A stretch of DNA of 64,000 nt from Spirochaetaceae bacterium (GCA_007693945.1 RECP01000076.1:36687-100686); one strand, 5' to 3'; positions 54,278 through 63,763 are shown, counted from the stretch's first letter. Notes: generated by a model from the letters alone, not told the origin. Made by a program: numbers and translations.

Positions 54278-55234
54278 ATGAAAGGCATCCAGGAGCTGAT
54301 CTCGCACGTCGATCGCTCTCGCGATCTCGTGATTCAGGCCCACGACTTTCCTGACCACGATGCCGTCGCCTCGGCGTACGCGCTTGCATCGCTGCTGGAA
54401 ATCAACAAGGTTCCTTCGATTCTGTGCTATGGAGGGGAGATTCAGAGCAACAGCCTGAGCGAGGCAATCAAACTACTGCGGATCCCGATTGCCTCGTCCG
54501 CCGAAACAGAGTTCCACGAGGACGCGCAGATAGTGGTCGTTGACGGGTTTCTGGGAAACAGCAATATCGCCGGGCTGCCTGGAGAGATACTGGGGGTCAT
54601 CGATCATCATCGCCCCCCGTCGGAACCGGATTGCAAGTACTGGGATATTCGCGAACACTACGGATCGTGCTCGACAATTCTCTACGAGTACTACAAGATA
54701 TCCAAGAATGAAATGTCACGCAGTGTTGCCACCGCCCTGCTGATGGGACTGATGATGGATACAGCGTTCATGACGCGCGGGGTTGGCCCGGTGGACCTGG
54801 AGGCTTTCTCGGTGCTGTTCGGTCTTGCCGACTGGCAGAGCGGTGCGCGACTGCTGAAGAACTCGCTTTCGTTGAACGATCTTTCGGTCTTCCGTGAGGC
54901 GATCAACAGCTGCATTGTCGCGGACGACTTCTGCTTTGTGCCGATTCAGAAAGAGTGCACACCCGAAGTGATGGCGCTGGTGGCTGACTTCTTTCTGGGA
55001 ATGCGCGAGATACACTTTGTCGTGGTGCTGGAACCGGAACGCGACGAGTACCGCCTGTCCGTGCGCAGCGAAGACCTCTTTCGCCCCTGCGACGTGATCA
55101 TCCGGCGCGCACTGGAAGGCGTCGGTGCCGGTGGCGGCCACGTCCACATGGGAGGCGGCAGCATCCCGCGCGACCTCTTTCCCGGAGAGGAGGGGCTTCG
55201 CAAGCGCTTCCTCGCGGCGATGGGCAAAGAGTAG
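54278..55234 (+). CDS. DHH/DHHA1 phosphoesterase, NrnA-like
   Basis: The 318-residue protein has the DHH motifs VIQAHDFPDHDAVASAYA, IVVVDGFLGNSNI, GVIDHHRPP and a DTAFMTRG segment. The DHHA1 substrate motif GAGGGHVHMGGGSIP is at the C-terminus. NrnA-type enzymes degrade short oligonucleotides and dephosphorylate 3'-phosphoadenosine 5'-phosphate. HDFPDHDA differs a little from the usual HxNPDGDA. The gene starts 3 bases after the TPR lipoprotein gene. Confidence 0.88.
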   Translation: MKGIQELISHVDRSRDLVIQAHDFPDHDAVASAYALASLLEINKVPSILCYGGEIQSNSLSEAIKLLRIPIASSAETEFHEDAQIVVVDGFLGNSNIAGLPGEILGVIDHHRPPSEPDCKYWDIREHYGSCSTILYEYYKISKNEMSRSVATALLMGLMMDTAFMTRGVGPVDLEAFSVLFGLADWQSGARLLKNSLSLNDLSVFREAINSCIVADDFCFVPIQKECTPEVMALVADFFLGMREIHFVVVLEPERDEYRLSVRSEDLFRPCDVIIRRALEGVGAGGGHVHMGGGSIPRDLFPGEEGLRKRFLAAMGKE

Positions 55235-55269
55235 GGCCGGCGCCTCATTACCACTCAAGGAGAACCCCG

Positions 55270-56445
55270 GTGAGTCAGACTACCACCACAGTTCAACTGC
55301 AGGGACGAGAGATTGCGATCATCGGTACCGCCCACGTGTCGCGCGACAGTGTAGACGAAGTGTGCGCCTGGATTGAAGCCAACCGGCCGGACCACGTATG
55401 TGTCGAGATTGACGCTGCGCGCTACAACTCGCTGGTCAGCGGCGCCGGCTGGTCGCAGCTGAACATCTATCAGGTGATCCGCAGCCGCAAAGGGTTCCTG
55501 CTGCTCGGCAACCTGGTGCTGTCATCGTTCCAGAAACGAATCGGGATGGATCTGGGTGTCAAACCGGGCGAAGAGATGCGCGCGGCCATTGAAACCGCGC
55601 AACGAAACCTTATTCCGTACTCGTTCTGTGACCGCGATATCCAGACTACGCTGAAACGGGCCTGGGCAATGACCGGTTTCTGGGGCAAGAACAAACTGCT
55701 GGCCGCACTGCTGAGCTCGGTGCTCACGCGGGAGAAGTTCGATGCCCAGGAGATAGAGAATCTGAAACAGACCAGCGCCGTGGAAAGCATGATGGCCGAG
55801 CTGGCCGATTACCTGCCCTCGGTCAAGCACGTTCTGATCGACGAGCGCGACCGTTATCTGGCTACCAGAATCTTCGAGTCCCGCGGTGACAAGACCGTGG
55901 CCGTGGTGGGAGCCGGACATGTTCCGGGCATCGTCGCGTGGCTCGAGCGGCTGGACCGCGGCGAGGCTTCGACCGATCTGGACGACATCAGCGACGTGCC
56001 TGCGCCCAGGCCGATCAGCAAGGTGCTGCCATACGTTCTGCCGGCGCTGATTCTGGGCCTGATTGTGACCGGATTCGTGCGATCCGGCTGGCAGGGCGGT
56101 GTGGAGATGCTGTGGCGCTGGTTCCTGGTCAACGGCACGCTCTCTGCGATTGGGGCGCTGATTGCGCTGGCTCATCCGGTCACGATCATCGCCAGTTTTC
56201 TGGCCGCGCCAATAACCTCAATGAACCCGACCATCGGTGTGGGGATGGTGAGCGGACTGATGGAGGCCGGTCTGCGCAAGCCGCGGGTGATCGACTTTGA
56301 GACGCTGCAGGACGATATCCTGACCGTGGGCGGGTTCTTCCGCAATCGTCTGACGCACATTCTGCTGGTATTCTTCTTCTCCACTCTCGGCAGTGCAATT
56401 GGTACCTTCATTGCGCTGCCGTTCCTGTTTCCGCAGGCGGTGTAG
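55270..56445 (+). CDS. TraB/PrgY family membrane protein
   Basis: The 391-residue protein starts GREIAIIGTAHVSRDSVDEVCAWI, with GTAHVS the TraB hallmark. PDHVCVEIDAARYNSL and the second motif TVAVVGAGHVPGIVAWL follow. The C-terminal third has about four membrane helices (VLPALILGLIVTGFV, GTLSAIGALIALAHPVTIIASFLAAPIT). Relatives bind or degrade peptide pheromones (PrgY) or resemble ChaN/TIKI metallo-hydrolases. The GTG start follows AAGGAG. It is last in the TPR-DHH-TraB run. Confidence 0.88.
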   Translation: MSQTTTTVQLQGREIAIIGTAHVSRDSVDEVCAWIEANRPDHVCVEIDAARYNSLVSGAGWSQLNIYQVIRSRKGFLLLGNLVLSSFQKRIGMDLGVKPGEEMRAAIETAQRNLIPYSFCDRDIQTTLKRAWAMTGFWGKNKLLAALLSSVLTREKFDAQEIENLKQTSAVESMMAELADYLPSVKHVLIDERDRYLATRIFESRGDKTVAVVGAGHVPGIVAWLERLDRGEASTDLDDISDVPAPRPISKVLPYVLPALILGLIVTGFVRSGWQGGVEMLWRWFLVNGTLSAIGALIALAHPVTIIASFLAAPITSMNPTIGVGMVSGLMEAGLRKPRVIDFETLQDDILTVGGFFRNRLTHILLVFFFSTLGSAIGTFIALPFLFPQAV

Positions 56446-56514
56446 AGACCCGGTCGGCCCCGACAACTATGCCCGCGGCCATCTCGCAGGGTTGCGGCTC
56501 GGGGCGGGCTGCGG

Positions 56515-57894
56515 CTACCAGAGTCCGGCGATGCACTCGCCAACCGTGCTGATGCGTGTCCAGTTTTCGCTGCCGCCGGCCTCGTCGCGGGCCGCAGCGG
56601 GCCCGAAGCAGTGCGTAAACCCGAATTCGTGGGCGGCGCGTACTCTCCTGCGCAGGTGCGGCACCGGCCGCACTTCGCCGGCCAGGCTGAGCTCACCGGT
56701 TACGGTGGCCTTCTCCGGCAGGGGACGACCGGTACGCGCCGAAAACAGCGCCATTGCCAGCGGCAGCTCAACTCCGACCTCGGCGATGCGCATGCCGCCG
56801 GCAACGTTGACGTAGAGATCCTGGTCCGAGAAACGGATTCCGGCGTGCTTCTCCAGCACTGCCGCGACCCGCGATACGCGCCCGGAATCGATGCGATCCG
56901 AGAAGGTTCTTGAAACCCCGCCCTTGGCCGGAACCGTCAGTGCCTGGATCTCCACCAGCAGGACGCGCGAGCCCTCGTACACCGGGGCCGCAACCACGCC
57001 GGCGGGCAGTTTGCCGTCACGGTGTACCAGGAACAGCGAACTCGGGTCGCTGACCTGGGTCAGCCCGCGTTCGCGCATCGAGAAGACCCCGATTTCGTCG
57101 GTGGCGCCAAAGCGGTTCTTCACGGCACGCAGGATCCGCACGTCGCTCTCGGACTGTTCGAAATAGAGCACCGTATCGACCATGTGCTCGAGCACCTTCG
57201 GCCCGGCTATCACGCCTTCCTTGGTGACATGCGCCACCAGGAAGAGCGCCGTGTTGTGGTTCCGTGCCCAGTCGGCCAGTTCGTAGCAGCAGTAGCGGAT
57301 CTGGTTGACCGTCCCCGGCACCGCACCGGCTTCCGGATCGTGAAGCGTCTGCACCGAGTCGACAATGCAGACCGCCGGCTTGACGCTCTCCAGGGCGTGC
57401 AGCACGCTCGAGAGCCCGGTTCCTGCAAGCGTCTGGATCCGATCACCGGCTACGCCGATGCGGTCGGCGCGGCGGCGAATCTGATGCGGCGATTCCTCAC
57501 CGGAAACGTAGAGCACGCCGCGGGCCGCAAGTGCCCCGGCGCACTGCAGCATCAGGGTTGACTTGCCGATACCCGGTTCACCTCCTACCAGCACGGAACT
57601 GCCCGGCGTGACCCCTCCCCCGAGTACGCGGTCCAGCTCGTCAAAGCCGCTCGGCAGGCGTGGATGCTCGTCGGTCGCCACCGCCGAAAGCCTGACAATC
57701 GACGCCTGCCCCTCGGCGGTGGAGCGGCCGCCGCGGGCGGTGTCGCTTGTTCCTTTGCCGCGGCCGCCGCCTCCGGCTGCCTGCGTCCGTTCCTCGAGGC
57801 TGTTCCACTGTCCGCACTGCGGACAGCGGCCGAGCCATTTGGGCTCGACATGGCCGCACTCGCGGCACACAAAACTGACCCTGTTTCTGCTCAC
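56515..57894 (-). CDS. radA: DNA repair protein RadA (Sms)
   Basis: The 459-residue protein has the N-terminal four-cysteine zinc finger (CRECGHVEPKWLGRCPQC), Walker A GEPGIGKSTLM, the RadA-specific KNRFG and a C-terminal Lon-like domain (VNVAGGMRIAEVGVELPLAMALFSARTGRPLPE). It is a RecA-related branch-migration helicase in recombination. A Gly/Arg/Ala linker (GGGGRGKGTSDTARGGRSTAE) after the zinc finger is longer than usual. It is convergent with the TraB gene. Confidence 0.95.
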   Translation of the reverse strand: MSRNRVSFVCRECGHVEPKWLGRCPQCGQWNSLEERTQAAGGGGRGKGTSDTARGGRSTAEGQASIVRLSAVATDEHPRLPSGFDELDRVLGGGVTPGSSVLVGGEPGIGKSTLMLQCAGALAARGVLYVSGEESPHQIRRRADRIGVAGDRIQTLAGTGLSSVLHALESVKPAVCIVDSVQTLHDPEAGAVPGTVNQIRYCCYELADWARNHNTALFLVAHVTKEGVIAGPKVLEHMVDTVLYFEQSESDVRILRAVKNRFGATDEIGVFSMRERGLTQVSDPSSLFLVHRDGKLPAGVVAAPVYEGSRVLLVEIQALTVPAKGGVSRTFSDRIDSGRVSRVAAVLEKHAGIRFSDQDLYVNVAGGMRIAEVGVELPLAMALFSARTGRPLPEKATVTGELSLAGEVRPVPHLRRRVRAAHEFGFTHCFGPAAARDEAGGSENWTRISTVGECIAGLW

Positions 57895-57978
57895 TTTTCC
57901 GCTCCCCGTCCGACAACTATACTACAGAAAACCGCCGTGTATTGTAGCCTGCACCCGAACAGGATAGACTGACGATTC

Positions 57979-59391
57979 ATGTCAATCAGCAGCAGTACTG
58001 ACTCCGTTCCAAGACCCTCATTGCGCCGCGTGGTTACGGTCCTCATGGCTCCGACGTTGATGAGCATTATGACCATGTCGATGTTTGCGGTGGCGGTACC
58101 GGTCATTCGGCTTGAATACGCGTTGACCGCAGACGTCACGTCGTGGCTGCTGGTAGCCTACACGCTGCCGTTCATGATGTTCATGCCTCTGTACGGCCGG
58201 CTGGGAGACGGCCTCGGTAAACGTCGGCTGCTGCTGTTTGGAATCGTGCTCTTTATCGCAGGTACTACGATGCTGCTGTTCGTGCGGTCACTGCCGCTGA
58301 TGCTGCTTGCCAGGGCGGTTCAGGGGATCGGCGCGGCCGGGGTCAACCCGCTGGCGATGGCAATCATCGTGCAGTTTGCTCCGCCCGAGCAACAGGGCAA
58401 GGCGCTTGGTACGTGGAACTCCATCGGACCGGCGGCCGCAATTGCGGGACCCTTGATAGCCGGTGCGATGATCGATGCACTCGGTTGGAGATCGATTCTG
58501 ATACCGGCGCTGCTCGTGGGTTTCTGTACTCTGGTGTTCACCGCGCGGTTTCTGCCGCCCGGCACGCGGGCCGTCCGGCCGCGGACCGTGATTCGCGGCT
58601 TTGACTGGGGTGGGGTGGCGCTGTTCAACGGGGCGGTGGCACTACTGGTCTTCTTCACCTCCAGCCGACCTATAACCGGCGTGCCTCCCTTGCGCGATTT
58701 GCGGCTACTGGCCGCCGGCCTGCTATTGCTGGCGGGTTTTGTCTTGCGGGTGCGCCGCCGCCAGAACCCGTTTATCGAGCTGTCGATCTTCCGCAACCGG
58801 AATTTCTCGTTAGCGTCAGTCTGCGTCAGCATCCGCATGCTGCTGATGGGAGGCGCGCACTTCGTGCTGCCGCTGTTCGTTACCGACCTCTACGGCCTCC
58901 CGTCGGCGGCCACCGGCAGTCTTCTGATGCTGCATTCCGGTGCGCTGCTGACGACCATGTGGCTCGGCGGTATCCTCATAGATCGCTGGCGCAGTCGGAT
59001 GCAGATCGTCGTGGGGCTGGGGATTGAATCGCTGGCGATGCTGCTCTTCCTGTTGCTGCCCGACGGCGCTCCGCTTCACCGGGTGTTCGCCATTCTTGGT
59101 CTTCACGGACTTGGAGCCGGATTGTGCCTGGCGGCGCTGCATCTGTACGCCATGGGTGCTGTTTCGCGCGAACGATCGGCTACCGCTGCGGGACTCTACA
59201 GCATGGTCCGCTTCGGCGGCTCGATGCTGGGTGCGGCCATCGGCGGCGTGGTGCTCTACGCCGGCCTCGAGACGCACGGTATGACTGCCGCCGGCTATCG
59301 CCCCGCGTTTCTGTTCTACCTCGTCGTCAGCGTAATCGGAGCGTTATCCGCGATGGGCCTGACAAAGCGCATGCCGCGACCGGTTGAGTGA
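57979..59391 (+). CDS. MFS transporter, DHA2/EmrB-like
   Basis: The 470-residue protein has about 14 membrane helices, as in the 14-helix drug/H+ antiporters. Motif A is GRLGDGLGKRRLLLFG, motif C-like AIAGPLIAGAMIDALGWRSI, and VTSWLLVAYTLPFMMFMPLYG matches the DHA2 start. It is probably a proton-driven exporter; substrates cannot be told. The gene is divergent from radA with an 84-base gap and has no adjacent regulator. Confidence 0.87.
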   Translation: MSISSSTDSVPRPSLRRVVTVLMAPTLMSIMTMSMFAVAVPVIRLEYALTADVTSWLLVAYTLPFMMFMPLYGRLGDGLGKRRLLLFGIVLFIAGTTMLLFVRSLPLMLLARAVQGIGAAGVNPLAMAIIVQFAPPEQQGKALGTWNSIGPAAAIAGPLIAGAMIDALGWRSILIPALLVGFCTLVFTARFLPPGTRAVRPRTVIRGFDWGGVALFNGAVALLVFFTSSRPITGVPPLRDLRLLAAGLLLLAGFVLRVRRRQNPFIELSIFRNRNFSLASVCVSIRMLLMGGAHFVLPLFVTDLYGLPSAATGSLLMLHSGALLTTMWLGGILIDRWRSRMQIVVGLGIESLAMLLFLLLPDGAPLHRVFAILGLHGLGAGLCLAALHLYAMGAVSRERSATAAGLYSMVRFGGSMLGAAIGGVVLYAGLETHGMTAAGYRPAFLFYLVVSVIGALSAMGLTKRMPRPVE

Positions 59392-59427
59392 CGCTGCCGG
59401 CCGGCGGACCCGCGCTGCCGCGCGCCG

Positions 59428-59642
59428 CTATGGCCAGTCGGCACCGCGTTCGATCTCGTGCGCCAGGCGCAGGGTGATTGCCGAGTTGGCCACATTCGAC
59501 GTGGTGCGTGCCCCGGCTCTGACGGCATCGAAGAACTCACGGTACTGATCGATGTACCCGCCGGCCTCAAGCGGGTCGGAGCTTTGCTCGCTGAATGTTT
59601 CGATGGTGGGCGAGTTGCGGCTACTGCCCGGCGGGCCGGCTC
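59428..59642 (-). pseudogene. C-terminal stub of a Gfo/Idh/MocA oxidoreductase
   Basis: Reading the minus strand in frame gives about 70 residues ending GGYIDQYREFFDAVRAG, then SNVANSAITLRLAHEIERGADWP before TAG. This is the typical C-terminal end of Gfo/Idh/MocA dehydrogenases. The stretch begins right after the stop of the sialidase-like gene, has no start and no nucleotide-binding N-terminus. It is not in the ORF track. The missing ~270 residues suggest a deletion that joined the sialidase gene to the remnant. Confidence 0.7.
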
Positions 59643-60629
59643 TTATTCATCAGTTTTGAGCGGCCGTTCCAGTGGTCCGGCGAGCAGCCAATCCAGGTCG
59701 AACCGGCAGGCGCGGATCATGTAGCGATCCTCGGTGTAGCTCAGTAGAACGGTGCCGTCGCGGCGTGCAACAAGCGAAGGATAAGAATACTCTCCGTCAC
59801 CGCGGGCTACGCTACGGCAATGGGTCCACGTCTCCCCGTCATCGGGCGACAACGCCACCTGAAGCTCTCTGCGACTGTGTCGGGAGTTGTTCAACGCCAG
59901 CAGCAATTCGCCGCCCTGCAGCCTGATCAGGTCCAGTGCGCTGTCCGGGTTGGCAAGTGTCGTCGGTCGGCAGATCGTCCAGCTGAAACCGGCGTTGTGA
60001 GACACGCTCTTCCAGATCGTGCCCTGATTCGTGCGGCACAGCATCATAAGCCTCCCGTCGGACAACGGAACAATGACCGGCTGGATCGCCTTGCCACGTG
60101 CCATTGTCTCAGCCACCAGCGCCGCGTCGGCCGGCCTGCTGGTGTCGTCGATGATCATGACGTAGGGGCAGTACGTCGTCTCGTGGTAGAGCGGGAAGAC
60201 CAGCCGTCCCTGGGCGCTGATCGGCCTGGTCTTGGCCATGAAACCGCGACGCGGTTGAAACAGCGACGGGTTGTTCCAGCTGGCGCCTCCGTCGGTCGAC
60301 TGGGTTTCGAAGAGCAGGCTCTCGGTCCAGGATTCGCCCAGCAGAACCGAGAACACAAGCCGTAACGGTCCGTCCGGGTCCTGCCACACCACCGGGTTAC
60401 CCAGCGGAACGCCGTGCAGGTCGACAATGGTCCGTGCCGCCTGCCACTCGGCGCCGGCGTCGCTCGGCAGGCGCGCCATTCTGAGTACCGTGTCCGACGA
60501 GGTCTCATACGCGCCCTCGTACCAGATACAGACCGCGTCTCCGGTGGCCGCCTCGGCGACCGTGGAGCAGTGGACAATCGCCGGTTGATCACGGATTTCC
60601 CGAACGGTGGAGCAGTCGAAGCTGTTCAT
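59643..60629 (-). CDS. Sialidase-like (BNR/Asp-box) glycosidase
   Basis: The protein has 328 residues from ATG 60629, which follows GGAAG; the track start adds 18 residues. It is a beta-propeller with Asp-box repeats: STDGGASW, SPDDGETW and a degenerate SHNAGFSW. It has ETTYCPYVMII and PVIVPLSDGRLMMLCRTNQG, as in the exo-alpha-sialidase/BNR-like group of unclear specificity. There is no signal peptide, so it acts on imported substrate. It is co-directional with a sugar ABC importer, whose substrate may be what it cleaves. Confidence 0.82.
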   Translation of the reverse strand: MNSFDCSTVREIRDQPAIVHCSTVAEAATGDAVCIWYEGAYETSSDTVLRMARLPSDAGAEWQAARTIVDLHGVPLGNPVVWQDPDGPLRLVFSVLLGESWTESLLFETQSTDGGASWNNPSLFQPRRGFMAKTRPISAQGRLVFPLYHETTYCPYVMIIDDTSRPADAALVAETMARGKAIQPVIVPLSDGRLMMLCRTNQGTIWKSVSHNAGFSWTICRPTTLANPDSALDLIRLQGGELLLALNNSRHSRRELQVALSPDDGETWTHCRSVARGDGEYSYPSLVARRDGTVLLSYTEDRYMIRACRFDLDWLLAGPLERPLKTDE

Positions 60630-60660
60630 CTGGGTCTTCCCGCTGCCGGCATTGTGCCTC

Positions 60661-60674
60661 GCCGGGCGCCCGGC
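60661..60674 (-). repeat. Palindrome between permease and sialidase genes
   Basis: GCCGGGCGCCCGGC is a perfect palindrome in the 58-base gap. It can fold as a 5-base stem with a GCGC loop and may punctuate the operon message. Confidence 0.3.
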
Positions 60675-60687
60675 CTGCCGCACACTA

Positions 60688-61530
60688 TCATTTTATGGCG
60701 CCCGAAATCGAGATACCGCGTATAATGCGCCGCCGCAACGACAGGAACACCAGCAGGGACGGGATCATTATCAGCAGCGACGAGGCGAAGAGGTTGCCGT
60801 ATTCGATGTTCTGCGCGCCCATGATCGTCTTCAATCCAATCGGAAGCGTCAGCATGCGCGATCGCTGCAGCGATATCAGCGACCAGAAGAACTCGTTCCA
60901 GGCAAAAATGAATACCCAGATAATCAGTGCCCCGATCGCCGGGATCGACATCGGAACAAATATGCGAAACAGCACGCCGAAGCTGCGGCAACCGTCCATG
61001 CGCGCCGCATCCTCCAGATCCTGCGGTATGTTGATGAAGAACTGCCGCAGCAGAAACATGCCGACCGGCATCGCCGCTATCGGCAGGAAGATGCCGGCAT
61101 GCGTATTGAGCAGGCCCAGCGCGTTGGCCACGAAATAGAGCGGAATCGCGTTGATTTCCCACGGTATGAACATCGAAGCCAGAAAGAGCAGGAAGACCGT
61201 ATCGCGACCCCTCCAGCGCAGGCGCGCAAAGGCAAATGCCGCCAGCAGTGAGACAACGGTCGTGACGACCAGCGCTCCGGCGGTAACGGTCAGCGAGTTC
61301 TGGAACCAGCGCAGGAACGGCCAGCGCTGTAGAACGGTGACGATGTTCTCCAGTGTCGGACGGACCGGAAGAATCCGCGCGGCGCTGCGCAGAATCTCGG
61401 CGTTGGGTGTGAAGGTCTTGCCTATCAGCCAGACCACCGGGAAGAACCACAACACACCGGTTGCGGTGAACAGCGCGGTTCGCGCAAGCACGCGAGGGTC
61501 AAACCGTTGTCCGCGCGGCAGCGAGCTCAC
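60688..61530 (-). CDS. Sugar ABC transporter permease, MalG/CUT1 type
   Basis: The 280-residue protein has six membrane helices and the cytoplasmic EAA loop EDAARMDGCRSFGVLFRIFVP that contacts the ATPase. It is the second permease of a CUT1-class importer. GTG start with GGGAG upstream. Its start overlaps the end of the first permease by 4 bases. No ATP-binding subunit is encoded here; CUT1 systems often share one MsmK-type ATPase encoded elsewhere. Confidence 0.92.
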   Translation of the reverse strand: MSSLPRGQRFDPRVLARTALFTATGVLWFFPVVWLIGKTFTPNAEILRSAARILPVRPTLENIVTVLQRWPFLRWFQNSLTVTAGALVVTTVVSLLAAFAFARLRWRGRDTVFLLFLASMFIPWEINAIPLYFVANALGLLNTHAGIFLPIAAMPVGMFLLRQFFINIPQDLEDAARMDGCRSFGVLFRIFVPMSIPAIGALIIWVFIFAWNEFFWSLISLQRSRMLTLPIGLKTIMGAQNIEYGNLFASSLLIMIPSLLVFLSLRRRIIRGISISGAIK

Positions 61531-62408
61531 TGGAGATCTCCCGTCAGCCTGAGAATCCTGACCAGGCCCATGCTCACCGCAAAGATCATCAAAAAGAGCA
61601 CAAACCCGACCGCCGCCGCCCGGCCGAAATCGAGAAAGTCAAACCCCAACCGGTACATGTGCAGCGCCAACACTTCTGATGACGTTCCGGGTCCGCCGCC
61701 GGTCATCAGGATCACCTGTCCAAAGGTACGCATGCCGCCGACGGTGGTGATCACCAGGGCGAACAACAGCGACGGCCGCAACAGCGGCAACGTGATGGCG
61801 AAGAAGGTTCGAATTGGGCCCGAGCCGTCAAGTCGGGCAACCTCGTACAGCTCGTGGGGGATCGACGCCAGCGCGGCCCGGAAGATGATCATGCGGTATC
61901 CGGCAAGCCACCAGATCGTGGCAACCGCGATCATCGGCAATGCCCAGAAGCTGCTGCTGAGCAGCGGCGGTGCGGATACTCCCAGCCTGATGAACAACGG
62001 CCGGATGATTCCCACGTCCGGATCGTGCAGCAAAGCCCAGATGATGCTGATGATCGATACGTTCAACAGGTACGGAAAAAACAGGATCGACTCGAACGCA
62101 CTGCGTCCGTGGAAACGGCCGAACTGGAGGATCAGCGCCGCTGCCAGTCCGACCAGCACAATGCCCGGAATCACGAACAGAACAAAGCGCCACGTGACCA
62201 GGAAGGAGTTCAGAAACCGCGAACTACTCATCAGGCCGATGTAGTTTCGTACCCCTATGAACTCGTTGCCGCGCAACGGATCCCAGCGGTGAAGACTGAT
62301 TATGAAGCCGAACAGTAAAGGGCCAAACAGGAAGAGCAGCCACAGTACGGCGTAGGGGAGAATGAACACGAGCCATTCGTGCCTGTGCGACAACCGACGC
62401 AATTGCAT
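61527..62408 (-). CDS. Sugar ABC transporter permease, MalF/UgpA type
   Basis: The 293-residue protein has six membrane helices, an N-terminal RHEWLVFILPYAVLWLLFLFGPLLF and the EAA loop ELYEVARLDGSGPIRTFFAITLPLLRP. It pairs with the downstream MalG-type permease to form the channel. A strong hairpin lies between it and the binding-protein gene. No Shine-Dalgarno is obvious at its ATG. Confidence 0.92.
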   Translation of the reverse strand: MQLRRLSHRHEWLVFILPYAVLWLLFLFGPLLFGFIISLHRWDPLRGNEFIGVRNYIGLMSSSRFLNSFLVTWRFVLFVIPGIVLVGLAAALILQFGRFHGRSAFESILFFPYLLNVSIISIIWALLHDPDVGIIRPLFIRLGVSAPPLLSSSFWALPMIAVATIWWLAGYRMIIFRAALASIPHELYEVARLDGSGPIRTFFAITLPLLRPSLLFALVITTVGGMRTFGQVILMTGGGPGTSSEVLALHMYRLGFDFLDFGRAAAVGFVLFLMIFAVSMGLVRILRLTGDLQ

Positions 62409-62426
62409 ATGGTATCCGTTGGGACT

Positions 62427-62458
62427 GCGCCGGGAAGCGCATCAAGTCTTCCCGGCGC
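62427..62458 (-). promoter_or_regulatory. Intercistronic hairpin between binding-protein and permease genes
   Basis: GCGCCGGGAAG and CTTCCCGGCGC are perfect 11-base arms with a 10-base loop. There is no T-run. Such stem-loops after binding-protein genes protect the upstream message or reduce read-through, so that the binding protein is made in excess. Confidence 0.65.
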
Positions 62459-62488
62459 GCACTGTCGGGAGAATCGGTTCCGGGCGGT

Positions 62489-63763
62489 CTACCGCAGAAC
62501 GTCGTTCACGGCGCGTTCGCCGCGCGCCAGAGCGTCCGCCACGGAGATGTCTCCGTTGTACGCTTCTTCGATGTACGGTTCAATAGCTGCGTTGATCTCG
62601 TTGATCTTGGGATGTACCGGAAGTGGTCGATAGACGCCGCCAAACGCCATGTCCGTAAACAGGCCGAGGCTCTTCTGCCAGGTTTCCGAGTTGCGCAGCT
62701 CCGAGCTTTCAAGCGCAGTTCGGCGCAGAGGAACGTGGCCGCCGTAGATTCCCCACGTATGCGAGTTCTCGCTCATCCACTTGATGGCCTGAGCCGCCGC
62801 GTCCACGTAGCGCTCGGCGTCGCGGCCGGATTGCCGCGGGATAACCAGGAAGTGATTGGATCCCCACGTGTACTGGTGGTCGAAGAACTTCGGCATTCCC
62901 ATGAAGCCCCAGTCGAGGTCTCCCCGCGCCAGGTTGAGATAGTGCCATGTACCGTTGACCATCATGCCGAGCTCTCCGGCGTCGAACTGCGCGGCGCCGT
63001 TTGTTCCGGGCTCGTTCCACCCGCGGGTTCGCGTGGTAACCAGGAACTCCAGTGCGTCGCGGCCGGTCTGGTTGTTGAACGCGGCACGCTCATTCTCGAT
63101 CAGGCGGCCTCCCTTCTGCCACAGGTAGACGTACCACATGCGTCGATACCAGCGTGCCTGACCGTAGGCGCCGGGGTGATAGGCGTAGTACCCGGCATCA
63201 CGGATTGCGTCCGCGGCGCGCTGAAACTCGGCCAGCGTCTGCGGCGGATTGTCCGGGTCGAGCCCCGCGTCGCGGAATATCTGCTTGTTGTAGTAGATCC
63301 CGAGCATGGTGTTGTCAAGCGGAATGCCGTACTGGTTACCGTCGATACTGGCGATGTCCCAGACTTCCTCTACGTAGTCCGATCGGTTGAAGCCGTAGCG
63401 CTCGAGCAGGTTGCCGGCCGGTGAGTCGTTCAGCGGCGTCAGCGCAGGGTAGATGTCGAGCATCCGGAAGTTGAGGCTGATGCCGATCTGCGGCGCCTCA
63501 CCAGCCACCACGGCGTTGTTCAACTGTGCGAAGTACTCGGTCCAGCCGCCCTGCATCAGGTCGATCTGGATGTCCTGGTGCGACGCGTTGAACTGCTCCA
63601 CGATCATCTCCATCGCCTGTGCGTCACCGCCGTGGAACAGCGTGTTCATCCACAGCTCTACGGGCTCGTCGGGTCGCGCGGCTTCGCGGGCGCCGGCCGC
63701 CAGAACCGGCGTGGCGAACGAAACCAGCATAGCAACAACGAGCATGAGAGTCAGTTTTCTCAT
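62489..63763 (-). CDS. Sugar-binding protein of an ABC importer (CUT1, family 1)
   Basis: The 424-residue protein has a signal peptide (MRKLTLMLVVAMLVSFATPVLAAGAR) and a family 1 solute-binding pattern: ELWMNTLFHGGDAQAMEMIVEQFNASHQDIQIDL, then VWDIASIDGNQYGIPLDNTMLGIYYNKQIFRDAG and GELGMMVNGTWHYL. There is no lipobox cysteine, so it should be periplasmic. It captures a sugar or oligosaccharide for the two permeases. GAGGAGGAGG stands just before the ATG. It is the first gene of the operon and has tandem operator-like repeats in its leader. Confidence 0.93.
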   Translation of the reverse strand: MRKLTLMLVVAMLVSFATPVLAAGAREAARPDEPVELWMNTLFHGGDAQAMEMIVEQFNASHQDIQIDLMQGGWTEYFAQLNNAVVAGEAPQIGISLNFRMLDIYPALTPLNDSPAGNLLERYGFNRSDYVEEVWDIASIDGNQYGIPLDNTMLGIYYNKQIFRDAGLDPDNPPQTLAEFQRAADAIRDAGYYAYHPGAYGQARWYRRMWYVYLWQKGGRLIENERAAFNNQTGRDALEFLVTTRTRGWNEPGTNGAAQFDAGELGMMVNGTWHYLNLARGDLDWGFMGMPKFFDHQYTWGSNHFLVIPRQSGRDAERYVDAAAQAIKWMSENSHTWGIYGGHVPLRRTALESSELRNSETWQKSLGLFTDMAFGGVYRPLPVHPKINEINAAIEPYIEEAYNGDISVADALARGERAVNDVLR

